DNA from: Wallemia ichthyophaga EXF-994
Taxonomy: Eukaryota; Basidiomycota; Wallemiomycetes; Wallemiales; Wallemiaceae
Direction of reading: 5' to 3'
Assembly: GCF_000400465.1 (NCBI RefSeq)
Contig: NW_008806275.1
Location: forward strand, 62,001 to 126,000
Length of the DNA stretch: 64,000 nt
Shown piece after piece: positions 44,235 through 54,241 of the stretch. How positions within the stretch are numbered: the stretch's first letter is position 1; each line of letters opens with the position of its first letter. The notes under the pieces are model-generated. The model was not told the DNA's origin. It saw only the letters and a list, made by a program, of their open reading frames with translations, and made no database searches. Position numbers and translations under genes: made by a program.

Positions 44235-44771
44235 TTACCCGTTGATTACCAAAAGCTCCTCAATGATTTCTGTGTCATTGTAGACTCTATCTGCTCTGCA
44301 TGCTTCAGCGTATCGGATCAGCTATATCTAACACCCACACTAGCACTCACGCTCGATGGTCGATTGGGAGGGATGCGCGGTGAGTGTGCAAGAACACAGA
44401 CGAGTCTCCCAGCGCATATAGCAATGTCTATATATACTCGCATCCAGTGTGTTTCTTCTCTTCCGCCTCTTATAACACTCCGCCTCCTCAGATATTCTCT
44501 GGAGTGCGGTGATGATCAGGAACTGTGAGCCTGGTATACGTCCGCGCATCAACTTCTCGTCACTGTTATCCTTGTCGTCGAGATTGAGCATCGCAAGTAC
44601 GGCTGGTGAACTGTTTCTGATGTTGTACACCGGCGGCGGATTGTATGTACTACTGAAATAACCTCGTAGTACGGTTATATTCATCTTCCCTTTCAACCTC
44701 CGATACTTCTCGCTTAACTGCTTTATCCTAAAACGATACGCCATCCGTGTGTCTTCACTCATCCAACCCAT
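44235..44771 (-). CDS. Uncharacterised protein (about 158 aa)
   Basis: Exon 44771-44351 is open for 140 codons from an ATG. Joining to 44290-44235 through a GTGAGT donor and AGCAG acceptor keeps phase and gives an acidic ending EIIEELLVING; another acceptor at 44293 to 44299 would give a different short tail. The product is basic, with KQLSEKYRRLKGKM near the start, NPPPVYNIRNSSPAVLAML in the middle and a KRRKRRN cluster. No known domain is seen. It could be a lineage-specific protein or a longer gene with missed exons. Confidence 0.42.
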
Positions 44772-45130
44772 CCCTTTTCCTTTGCTTTTGATAACAGCTT
44801 GTCACTAGAAGCTACCTTCACCGATTTTATACCCGCTCATCCCCCTTTAGAAAATTACATCAAAATCTATACGCCACTTTCCCTCTTCATCAATAAAGCC
44901 GTCAATTTCCTAATCCATCCGACATTAAACACACTCTGAGACAATCTAAATATATATATTTAAGAGATAACAGATACATAGAATTTTGTCATGATAGCGG
45001 TCAAAAGGATTCTCAAGTTGTTTGGGAGGGTGCTTCGTTCATCTGTATGCAGTTGCGTTAAGTGTTTTTAATATTTTCATCTTTCTATCTTCTCATCTTT
45101 TCACTATCCGATGATCCCTTTACTAGCACT
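44772..45130. other. Intergenic, 359 bp
   Basis: Upstream of the unknown gene and downstream of homocitrate synthase. The part near 44950 has an ATATATATATTTAAG tract. Nothing coding is visible. Confidence 0.45.
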
Positions 45131-46473
45131 CTACTGAGCTCTCTCTATCAGCTTGTTGAATTCTGGCGATTGACCTGGTTCGCCTGCTTCAATTGAGGCG
45201 TGATACACACGTAGTATATTGTCGACGTCATCCATAGACATCTGCGACTTGACATCAGCCAGCTGCTTGATCTTTTGTGTGGCATCTTTGACTTGCTCGT
45301 CTGATAATGGAAGGTTTAGTTGATCGACACGCGACTTGACAGCGTTCCATCCGGTCAATCTGTGTCCAATCGACACATACCTCGTCATACCGAAATCTTC
45401 AGGCTTGAGGATTTCATAAGTGGTTGGGTTGTTGAGAATTGCCTTTGCGTGAATACCAGCTTTGTGGGTGAAGGCTGAGAAACCGGTGATGTAGTTGTTG
45501 AATGGAATGTTAACCTCGACTTCCTTTGCTACCAAATTCTCAATTTCACGCAAGGCTGGGAGGTTGTATTTTGCCTTGACGTACTCAGGGTCAGAAGCAT
45601 ACATTCTAGCCATCAGACCACCGAGCGGAGTGATACCGTTACGCTCACCAATACCGAGAACGGAAGTGTCAATGTGAGTTGCACCTGCTTCCAAAGCAGC
45701 ATATGCGTTGGCAATAGCGCAACCGGTGTCATTGTGGAAGTGAGTCTCGATATCGCAGCTGACGACACCTCTCAAAGTTCTCACCAAGTCGTAAACTTGA
45801 CGTGGGGAAGCGCAACCGACAGTATCAGCAACACCAACTCTGTTAACACCGATTCTGTCAACAGTTCTGTAAATGGACAAGAGGTCAACAATGTCCGATC
45901 TGAACGAATCTTCGGATGAGAATCTAATCTCAATGCCCTTTGACTTTACGAACTCGATAACCTCAATGGCAGATTTAGTGATGTATGACATGTCCTTTCC
46001 GTGAGAGAATTCCCTTAAAAAGGATGAAGTACCAATGACAACATCGACACCATCAACACCCGTTTCAACGGCGACTCTAGCGTCATCCATGTGACATCTT
46101 ATGTGAGTCAGGATTTTGCATTTCAATCCCAGGTTGCAGATAGCCTCACAATCCTTTCTGGATTGCTCGGAAGCCGTTGGAGAGGTGAGCTCGATGTAGT
46201 CGACACCGAACGCATCCAAAGCCTTGGCGATCTTAATCTTAGTTTCAGTGTCGAAGAAGGCATTTGCAAATTGTTCACCCTCTAAAAACCAGCCAATCAG
46301 AATGAAGAAGATAATTTATCAGCGATCAACTCACCTCTTAAAGTGGATTCAATGATCTGGAAGTTGGAAACGTTACTTAAGAAGCTGTCTACGCCTGCGT
46401 AAGGGTTGTTGACGTTCTTCTTTGTCAAGTTGGTTTGGTTCTCCACGGCTTGAAATTCTGATTTATCGGTCAT
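45131..46473 (-). CDS. LYS20: Homocitrate synthase (lysine biosynthesis)
   Basis: Two exons (46473-46335, 46281-45131) give 429 residues. The DRE-TIM metallolyase barrel is clear: IIESTLREGEQF (split by the intron), YIELTSP, the active-site and metal ligands in [20 protein letters not shown], and [16 protein letters not shown]. The C-terminal lid and regulatory-like region includes [13 protein letters not shown] and [14 protein letters not shown]. It condenses acetyl-CoA and 2-oxoglutarate as the first step of the alpha-aminoadipate pathway, feedback-inhibited by lysine. Length matches Lys20/Lys21. No mitochondrial leader is visible. Strong codon bias fits high expression. Confidence 0.96.
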
Positions 46474-46611
46474 GATGATTGCGGCTTTCCAAGAAGCCAG
46501 AAGTCCAAAATTTTTCTTTTGTTTCTAAATTTGTGACTCAGCCTATGTACAAGGCGCTGATTGTGCTTTTCACGTATACAAGCTTCCCGCAACCGTCTTC
46601 CTCGTTGCGTT

Positions 46612-48413
46612 ATGGCAATCACCGCACGAGAACTGCTACCGCACAATACATTCAAAGGATTCAAGAGACTGCTTGTACCCTTTGGATATAACTACAAGGA
46701 AACCACTGGGCAATCGGATGCACTCGATTCAGCCACCAAGCACCCTTACAACGTCATCAAAACTTCAAAACTCGCACACAGCCAGCATCTACCCAGCTTC
46801 GATTTAGATTATGATTTGCTATCCGGCAACAAAATCATCAAGAACGAAAACTTCCACCCTTACTCTCTCGCATACGCTGGGTGAGTTGGTGTTTACTCAT
46901 CTGACGTCATAGCTCACTTTGGACTAGCCACCAATTTGGGTTCTTCGCCGGACAGCTTGGTGATGGCCGGGCGATTACCGTACTCGATACTGTCGACAAG
47001 TACGGTCCTGTACAGCTACAGCTCAAAGGCGCTGGCTTGACCCCTTTTTCTCGATTCGGGGATGGTTATGCCGTGCTGCGCTCATCCGTGCGCGAATTCC
47101 TCGCTTCTGAGTACATGGCTGTTTTGGACATACCCACGACTAGAGCACTCTCGCTGATTTCACTCCCTCAGCTCGAAGTACAGAGGGAGACTGTGGAGAC
47201 GGGTGCGATTGTATCCCGCTTAGCTCCATCGTGGCTGAGAATTGGCTCCTTTCAGCTCCTTAACCCCCCTCAATCCTCATACTTTGGTCTGAAACGCGAC
47301 TGGGAAATCATGTCTCACCTCACTCATCACGTCGAAAATGATCTCTTTGGGAATAAGTTGGATTTCAAAGGCGTGATACTTGAAGTGGCAATGAGGAATG
47401 CTGTAACAGTCGCTAAATGGCAAGCAGTCGGTTTCTGTCACGGTGTTCTCAACTCTGATAACATATCATTGCTCGGACTGACACTTGACTACGGTCCATA
47501 TGCGTTCATGGATATATACAACTCAGCACATATCTGTAATCACACGGACCAGGCTGGCTTCTACAGTTTCAAGATGCAGCCAAGTCGCGTGCTCTGGGAT
47601 GTGCAGCAGCTCCTCAACAGCACTGCTGAGGTCGTCGGTGCGGAAGAGGAGGGTGTAGCGATAACTCCTACGTTTGCATTAGACAGTGAGGGCAAAGAGA
47701 GTTTCGACAATCTGTTCAGATGGCGCAAGAAGGGTCTTGAATTGAGTGACGAGATCGACGACGTGTTCAAAGAGACATTCCAAAGTGCATACTTACACGA
47801 AATGGGACTCAAGTTGGGTATCAAGGATCTGACCCACGCTGAACATCTAGATCTTGTCAACGTTTTCCTCACCATGATGCAGGACCAAGAGGTTGATTAT
47901 AGCGCTACATTCCGCGCGCTTTCTAGCAGCGCCGATGAAAATGTTGTGGCTGATAGGATTCTTGCTTTCAAGCCCGTTACATCCTTCCTGCAAGACAGCG
48001 CAAAGGATACTTGGTTAGGCTGGCTCAAAACATATTTCCAGAGGGTTGAGACAGATATTGAGAATGGTAAGTGGGGTGACAAGGAACACGCTCACGAGGC
48101 GCGCCTGCATAGTATGCGCTCTCATAACCCACGGTTCGTGCTTAGACAGTGGGTGCTAGAAGAGTCTATTGCCAAGTTACAAGCTGGCGACCAAAGTACT
48201 TTCGACAGAGTATTCGAGGTGAGTGTTTGTGCACACCAAATAACTCCAAATTTCACTCACACACGCAATACACAGATGTCACTGAAACCATTCGAAGCTT
48301 TCAGTGAAAACACGCGCGATGAACAGCTAACTGAGGAGCAGCTCGATGAGAAGCGTCTGTGTGGATTGGGTGACGAGTCTCTCCTAGGCTATCAATGCAG
48401 CTGTAGTTCTTAA
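46612..48413 (+). CDS. FMP40: SelO family pseudokinase (protein AMPylase)
   Basis: Three exons (46612-46880, 46928-48218, 48276-48413) give 565 residues. SelO motifs are GHQFGFFAGQLGDGRA, KGAGLTPFSRFGDGYAVL, SSVREFLASE and HGVLNSDNISLLGLTLDYGP, the last with the metal-binding N and D. SelO flips ATP to transfer AMP to proteins and influences mitochondrial redox; yeast Fmp40 is mitochondrial. The start (MAITARELLPHNTFKGFKRLL) lacks a strong leader but is basic. The C-terminus is GYQCSCSS, with cysteines where animal SelO has selenocysteine. Start-to-start distance to homocitrate synthase is 138 bp. Confidence 0.93.
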
Positions 48414-48463
48414 TTTACTTTATGATAAGATATTGTACAATTATAATCATCTAATGCCATGAA

Positions 48464-50905
48464 TCAGTGCGTCGCTGTCGCTGCTTTTGCCACTACTGAC
48501 TCGAGACTCATTGGTATATATTCCAACACTGTCTTGTCAACTCCACCAGCCTGAGGCTCTACCCATACAGCATCGTCGTCTATATACACCATGATTCCAC
48601 CCTTTCCGGCAGCGTTTTTTGATATTTTGTAGAGCATGTGACCTCTACGATGCAGTTTCCTAGTAGAGATAAGCAACAAGTTATGTTCTTCTATAAACTC
48701 CCTCGCCACGTCGTAGAAGGTGAGCTCTTTGTACTCTCTAGCTTTCCGTTTGGTCTCCTTCTTCCCACCTGAGTGTGCGGAGAGAGTAGGTTTGATAAGT
48801 TTCTTAGAAGCGTCTGCTCCCAGACCCATAGCCTGGTTGATGAGGTCGAGAGACGAGCGGAAGCCATCGCCGAGAGCATTCTGCGCCACCACTTCCTCTG
48901 GGAAGTACGCTTTCCAAGACGCATACCACGCCGCAACCTGCTCGTAGTTTACGGCAGGCGAGACGAGCCAAATATAAAGAGTATCGACTAGCATAGGAAT
49001 AAAGGTGTTAGCGAGGACACCAGCGATTACTTTCGGCGAGAGGATGCCGTTCCACTGCAGAAGAGCTTCGAGTGGTTCGTAGTGTTGGTTGCGAGGGTTG
49101 ATGAGGAGGTCATGTCGCAAGTGTGCTGCTAACTTGGGTACCACATGTGTAAGCAGTAGCCCATCCCAGTCTTTGCGACTGAGCACAGACCTCCACACGG
49201 CGATGGGAGGTGGCGGTTGGGATGTGTGCCAGCCTTTCAGCACCCCGCTCAGCTTGCGTTTGGCGATATCCATCACACCCCCGAAGCGCGCATGCAGGTG
49301 CGGCAACCATGGGAAGAGGAGGCTGTGGAGCGTATGGGCGCTACTGCCATTCCAGTCGTCTACCGCCCCCATCACCTTGGGCAGGAGGAGCTGATCCATG
49401 ATGTTGTCGAATACGAAACTAGGCAGTAGATCTACCCATTCGTCGAGAAGTCGCGTCGCCGGTAGGGGAGTTGTAGGTTGCCACTCATTTATTAGCGCTG
49501 TGCGCAGTCGCGGTAGCCATACATGCCAGATCATCGACTCATACGGAGTCATTAATAATTGTGCGTTTTGGCTCGCTGGCTGTACCGGCGGTTTAAAATC
49601 GGCATCAATATCCTCACGACGCACCATAGACGTCTTGTCGGTTGGTGAAGCGTTCATAACGAGTGCTTTGCGCCATTTGCGCATCTCAACAATCCAATTA
49701 CTCTGGCTGTTTTCTTGCGAGAGTGGCTTCCATTGTCCTACCAACCTCTTGAAAGTGGGGGTTATTGCACCGACGACAACCTCATCCAGTCTATATGTCT
49801 CAAATTCACTCCCATAGTCTAGTAGTGCAATTATAGGGATGGTGAATAAATCCAGAATTGGTGTTGGTAGTACTGCAGCTTCTTTGCTGATTTCTTCGAG
49901 TTGAGATACTACATCTTCCAGCCGTTTCATACGTTCTATTCTGATAATGTCACTGTCCAAGTTTTTCACAATCGCCTTCTCTTGCTCTAGTAGGGATCTG
50001 TGGCGGTCATTAAGCACACGCGCTTCCCGCGCTAAGCCTTCGAGCTGGCGACGACTCTCGTCTGCTATGAGAGAAATGTTGTGTCGGAGTTCAGGTAGTT
50101 TAGTAGAATCGCTGGTTGGTGTCCAGGAGGAGAGATGGGAAGCTAGTGAAGTTGTAACTTCGCGTGGCTGTGTAATTGTGTTAGAATGGGTGGACTGTGA
50201 GTACTTTACACCCACCTGCGCACCTGTTAGGTCGAGAATAGGACCAACATTTGACTGAATTTGAGGCTGATCACCGAGTGCTTCGAGAACTTCTTCATAA
50301 GACATATGCTTAGTTTTAGTTTTAACATTTGGTTGCCTCGATTTCCAAGATTTCAAGTTCTCTTTGCGAGGTTGAGTCTTCTTTCGATGTTTGACATCAT
50401 CTTCATCATCAGAAACAACCTCACCACGTCGTTTAGCTTCCATTTTCTGTGCGCGTGTGCGTTCGTTGACAGCACCAACACCCGCACCTTGTGGGCGAGC
50501 TTTTGAGGGTTCGATAGGTACAGCTATACCTTTACCACCTTCACCAAGACCGTAACCAGCTTTCCAGCCCATAGAAGCGAGCATTTTAGCACCAAAAGAG
50601 TTTTGTATAGATGCAAAGTGCTTTTGATCATCGCGGCTGAGCTCTGCTTGTGCAACGGGTTGAGGTTTCTTAGCGAATAGGCTTGGTTGATTGGATTGAG
50701 AAGTAGAAGGGTGCTCCTCCTTGACTAGGGCTGGTCTCTCTTCTTCGTCGCTGGACGAGTATTCGTCGTCGAGGTCTTCGAGGTCGTTGACAACGTCATG
50801 AGATTGTGGGTTGTGAGGGGAGATAAAGTGAGGAGGGAGATGGGAATTGATGTCGTCATTAATGTTATCTTCGCTGGTGCTATCGTCTGAGCTGTGATTG
50901 GACAT
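48464..50905 (-). CDS. TFIP11: G-patch splicing factor TFIP11 / NTR1 (SPP382)
   Basis: A single exon of 813 residues. An acidic N-terminal region is followed by the G-patch (GAKMLASMGWKAGYGLGEGG). A Lys/Arg-rich linker leads to the large GCFC/TFIP11 domain: LPTPILDLF, PYESMIWHVWLPRLRTALI, WVDLLPSFVFDNIMDQLLLP and the central FPWLPHLHARFGGVMD. The C-terminal part (FYDVAREFIEEHNLLL) is typical. The protein activates the DEAH helicase Prp43 to take apart the intron-lariat spliceosome. It lacks introns although most neighbours are split. Divergent from MMS19 with only 21 bp between ATG codons. Confidence 0.93.
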   Translation of the reverse strand: MSNHSSDDSTSEDNINDDINSHLPPHFISPHNPQSHDVVNDLEDLDDEYSSSDEEERPALVKEEHPSTSQSNQPSLFAKKPQPVAQAELSRDDQKHFASIQNSFGAKMLASMGWKAGYGLGEGGKGIAVPIEPSKARPQGAGVGAVNERTRAQKMEAKRRGEVVSDDEDDVKHRKKTQPRKENLKSWKSRQPNVKTKTKHMSYEEVLEALGDQPQIQSNVGPILDLTGAQVGVKYSQSTHSNTITQPREVTTSLASHLSSWTPTSDSTKLPELRHNISLIADESRRQLEGLAREARVLNDRHRSLLEQEKAIVKNLDSDIIRIERMKRLEDVVSQLEEISKEAAVLPTPILDLFTIPIIALLDYGSEFETYRLDEVVVGAITPTFKRLVGQWKPLSQENSQSNWIVEMRKWRKALVMNASPTDKTSMVRREDIDADFKPPVQPASQNAQLLMTPYESMIWHVWLPRLRTALINEWQPTTPLPATRLLDEWVDLLPSFVFDNIMDQLLLPKVMGAVDDWNGSSAHTLHSLLFPWLPHLHARFGGVMDIAKRKLSGVLKGWHTSQPPPPIAVWRSVLSRKDWDGLLLTHVVPKLAAHLRHDLLINPRNQHYEPLEALLQWNGILSPKVIAGVLANTFIPMLVDTLYIWLVSPAVNYEQVAAWYASWKAYFPEEVVAQNALGDGFRSSLDLINQAMGLGADASKKLIKPTLSAHSGGKKETKRKAREYKELTFYDVAREFIEEHNLLLISTRKLHRRGHMLYKISKNAAGKGGIMVYIDDDAVWVEPQAGGVDKTVLEYIPMSLESVVAKAATATH

Positions 50906-50926
50906 GACTGTTGGTTGTTAACCACG
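50906..50926. promoter_or_regulatory. 21-bp divergent gap between TFIP11 and MMS19 starts
   Basis: Two ATG codons, at 50905 (minus) and 50927 (plus), are separated by ACTGTTGGTTGTTAACCACG plus one base. Both 5' UTRs must overlap the opposite gene, or be nearly absent. The centre contains GGTTGTTAACC, an imperfect palindrome. Confidence 0.6.
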
Positions 50927-53900
50927 ATGGAGATTGGAAGAAGTATTAGAAATTATATTTCAATTGGAGATGAGAATGGGTTGCGGGATGTAATAAACCG
51001 TGTTAAAGATGGACACAGTACTTTAACCCAGCTTATAAAGAATCTCGGTGAATATTTAATCCACGAAGAAGACCAAGTGAGATTTAAGGGAGTTAATGTG
51101 TTGAATGAGGTTATTAGGAATATCCCAGCAACTTCAATAAACAGACAAGCAACTCAAACGCTTTTAAATTTCTTTATTGATAAATTGAGTGATTTGAGTG
51201 TTATAGCACCCACGCTTGAATCACTGATTACACTTTCCACTTTAAATTCATTTGGCAGCTTAGAGGCTAATAATCTGGTTAATAGCCTATTCAATACACT
51301 CAACCCTTCTCAATTCATTCAACCTATTCGTTATTCCTTTTACAATCTTATTGATTCCCTCTTGAATAGACATAGAAGCACCCTCAAAGCACTCGGTGGC
51401 TCCTTCTTATCCGGCTACATATCTTCCATCAAAGGTGAAAAAGATCCTCGCAATCTTATGCTCATCTTTGGTATGAACACCGTCATCCTTATCGAATTTG
51501 ACACCATGTCTCACTCTGAATCCCTCTTCGACGTCATCTTCTGCTACTTCCCAATCACCTTTAAACCCCCTCCAGATGACCCTTACGGTATTTCAACTGA
51601 CGACCTCAGATTCGCGTTGAGACAAAACATTTGCTCATCCCCTCACTTCGCTCAGCAAGCAATCCCCCTGCTGATCGATAAACTCACAGCAACCTCTGGT
51701 CCTGTTAAACGTGACACTCTCCTCACTATCACTCACGCTTTACCCGTTTATGGCTTTGGTCATGTGTCTCAGAAGTCTCGCAGCTTATGGGACGCTATTA
51801 GCATTGAAATTCTCTATTCTACCGACACTCACACTGAAAACGTCGCTCTCGATTCTCTTCAATCTCTCATCACAACCCTCTACCCAGACACTCACCCAAC
51901 TGAGCTGTTAAATGCCACGGAACTACCAGGCATCGCAAATCTAATATTTGATGTCTGCCACGATGCTATCAAACAACCCGAGAAATCCAAGTCAACCCCT
52001 GCTATCAAAATCTTGGCCACCCTCATCCAATCCTCCCCAGCCACACTCGCAAGACCCCTCACACACTCCACTCTCATTCCACTCCTCGAGTTGTTTGCTG
52101 TACCCGCCGACCCAACCCAGCCTCCACCAATACTCAACCACATCCATGCCATCTTGGTTGCCTTGTCCAAGGTCTATGCTGATCAAGGTAGATCATTCCT
52201 TCACGACAATCCCATCAATCCTAGCCTCAAGGAACAACTCAACAACACACTCACATCCACGATCAACAACAAACCCCTCAGAAGTCCTGCTTTAGCTGCC
52301 TTCACTCAAACTTTACACATCCATGGTTACTGGGATTTCAACGTCGATGGCGTGCAAATAGCCAATATACTTATTGACTTTGTCAAAGATCCCAATCAAG
52401 ACCCCCACGTACGTCTCGTTGCAATCGAAGGATTGCTTTGTTTGGGTCAGGATATTCTACACAACATCGTTCTCCCCTCACTTCTCACCTCCATACCTAC
52501 CTCGGTCGACTCCTCCACTGACTGGAAACCGATCAGAGCCATTCTCGCCTCAATCACTGCTTTGGCTGTCGATGGTGCGCTATTCGAGGACTTTGTATTG
52601 GGTGTAGAGGCAAAAATGAATCAAGTCAGCGGCGACTCGTTGAATCTCGCCTATGTCAACATTCTTCTCTCGACACTGTTAGTAATCATTGAAGAGAAGG
52701 CTGCGAAAAAACATCAAGACATCTCACAGTACACTTGCTCAATCCTCTCGAAGTTATTCGTTTTCTTCGTGATTGCTCATCCAGGTTCAGTCAACGAAAC
52801 TCGCCTAGTAGAAACGGCTAGTAGATTGATTCAGGCTATTGTGAGGAGTTTCGACGTTTCACAGCAGCAGATACTGGCTAGGCATGTCATGAACGCCCTT
52901 ATCAATGGCTACTGGCAGGGTCTGTTAGGTACTGAGGATGACATCATCCACCAACCTCCGCTCAGTACAAACTCTACGCACAGAGCTTTCTTCCCTCTGC
53001 TCGCCTCTGCACTTATACCAATAAAGCGAGAGGTGAATCTTCCGCTCGCGAGTGAGTCTGTGTCGGAACTGCAGTCTCTCTCGGAATTTGCAACGACCCT
53101 CACACGCTGGTCAATGCAATCTGCATCTACCCCTACTCAACAAATTGCATCGCAACATCTGCTCGCGAATCTCACCAATAAGCGCATCGAAAGTTTGTCA
53201 GAATACACAACACACCTACTGGGAGAATGGCCTGAGCGGACGAGCGCAGAAAGCAGTGCGAATTCCATCTTTCTCATTATTATACAGTGGATTGCAAAAG
53301 GAGCACTATGTCGTAACCACGCATTAGGTGTGGAGTTCGTAACCAAATTGCTCGATCTCATCACCAGTCACTCTGTCTATGCGGATAGAGTTGCTGGCGT
53401 CATCGGCGCGATTGCGGACGATAGCAACGATGGCGTCCTCGATAGGAAACGCTCAAATGGCGTATCTTCTCTCTTACATAAACAGAGATTCTTTGATGTC
53501 ATCTTCCCAGTTGTAGTCGAACGTTATGAGAGTGCTGCATCGAGAAGCGAGGGTGAGTACTGGTTTTCGGAGGTATGCAAAGTTTAGCTGATTTTTCACC
53601 CCCTCTTTTTTAGATACTACGAGCGCAAAATACTTGGCTACGCTCGCACACCTTATTCAACACATGCCCAAATCACTCGCTTTGGCTAAATTGCCTCAGA
53701 TATTCCCTATTCTTTTGATCGCTCTGTCTCTCAATGATGCTGCTCTTAGATCTAGCGTTATTGAGACTATCACTGTGCTTATCCTCACTGAGGAGACCAT
53801 CGCACATACTGTACAGCAGCACATGTCTTCTCTCATTACATCACTTCTCTCTTTCTCCACAGATTCTGAACGTTCTTCTGTCGTGAGTAGACTCCAATCG

Positions 53901-54112
53901 ACACTCTCCTCTCTCTCCTCTCACACACCCCACAGCGCCTGCGTGTATCCGCTCTCAAACTCCTCGGCGTTTTCCCACGCGTTATTCGTAAAGATATTCT
54001 CGAACAATTCAAGTTACAAATCGTTCGTCAGCTCGTCGTCGCTTTAGATGATCCCATCAAATTGGTTAGGAAAGAAGCTGTAGACGCCAGGGAGTTCTGG
54101 TTACAGGTCTAA
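50927..54112 (+). CDS. MMS19: MMS19, cytosolic Fe-S targeting HEAT-repeat protein
   Basis: Three exons (50927-53552, 53614-53882, 53936-54112) give 1023 residues. The N-terminal domain is recognisable (YLIHEEDQVRFKGVNVLNEV, then DPYGISTDDLRFALR). HEAT repeats cover the rest, with a conserved C-terminus (RLRVSALKLLGVFPRVIR; LDDPIKLVRKEAVDAREFW). Mms19 with Cia1/Cia2 delivers Fe-S clusters to XPD, polymerases and primase. ATG 50927 was used because the earlier frame starts with GTG and would overlap TFIP11. Phase is kept at both introns. Convergent with DOA10. Confidence 0.93.
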
Positions 54113-54241
54113 ATTATACTTTTCTCATAATAAAATAAATGCATCCATTAGTTTGATATCAAAAATAGAAGATGTAAACGTTTAATGTCGATGGAGAGGA
54201 ATTGTTTATGTTGCGAAGTTTGCTGTTGTTTGCTATTGTAT

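Noticed and set aside
44196-44528. Plus-strand frame of 110 codons
   Set aside because: Opposite to the better minus-strand model at 44235-44771, and starts at a non-ATG codon in an AT-rich leader.
49398-49817. Plus-strand frame of 139 codons
   Set aside because: Antisense to the single-exon TFIP11 gene, no domain and no splice or promoter support.
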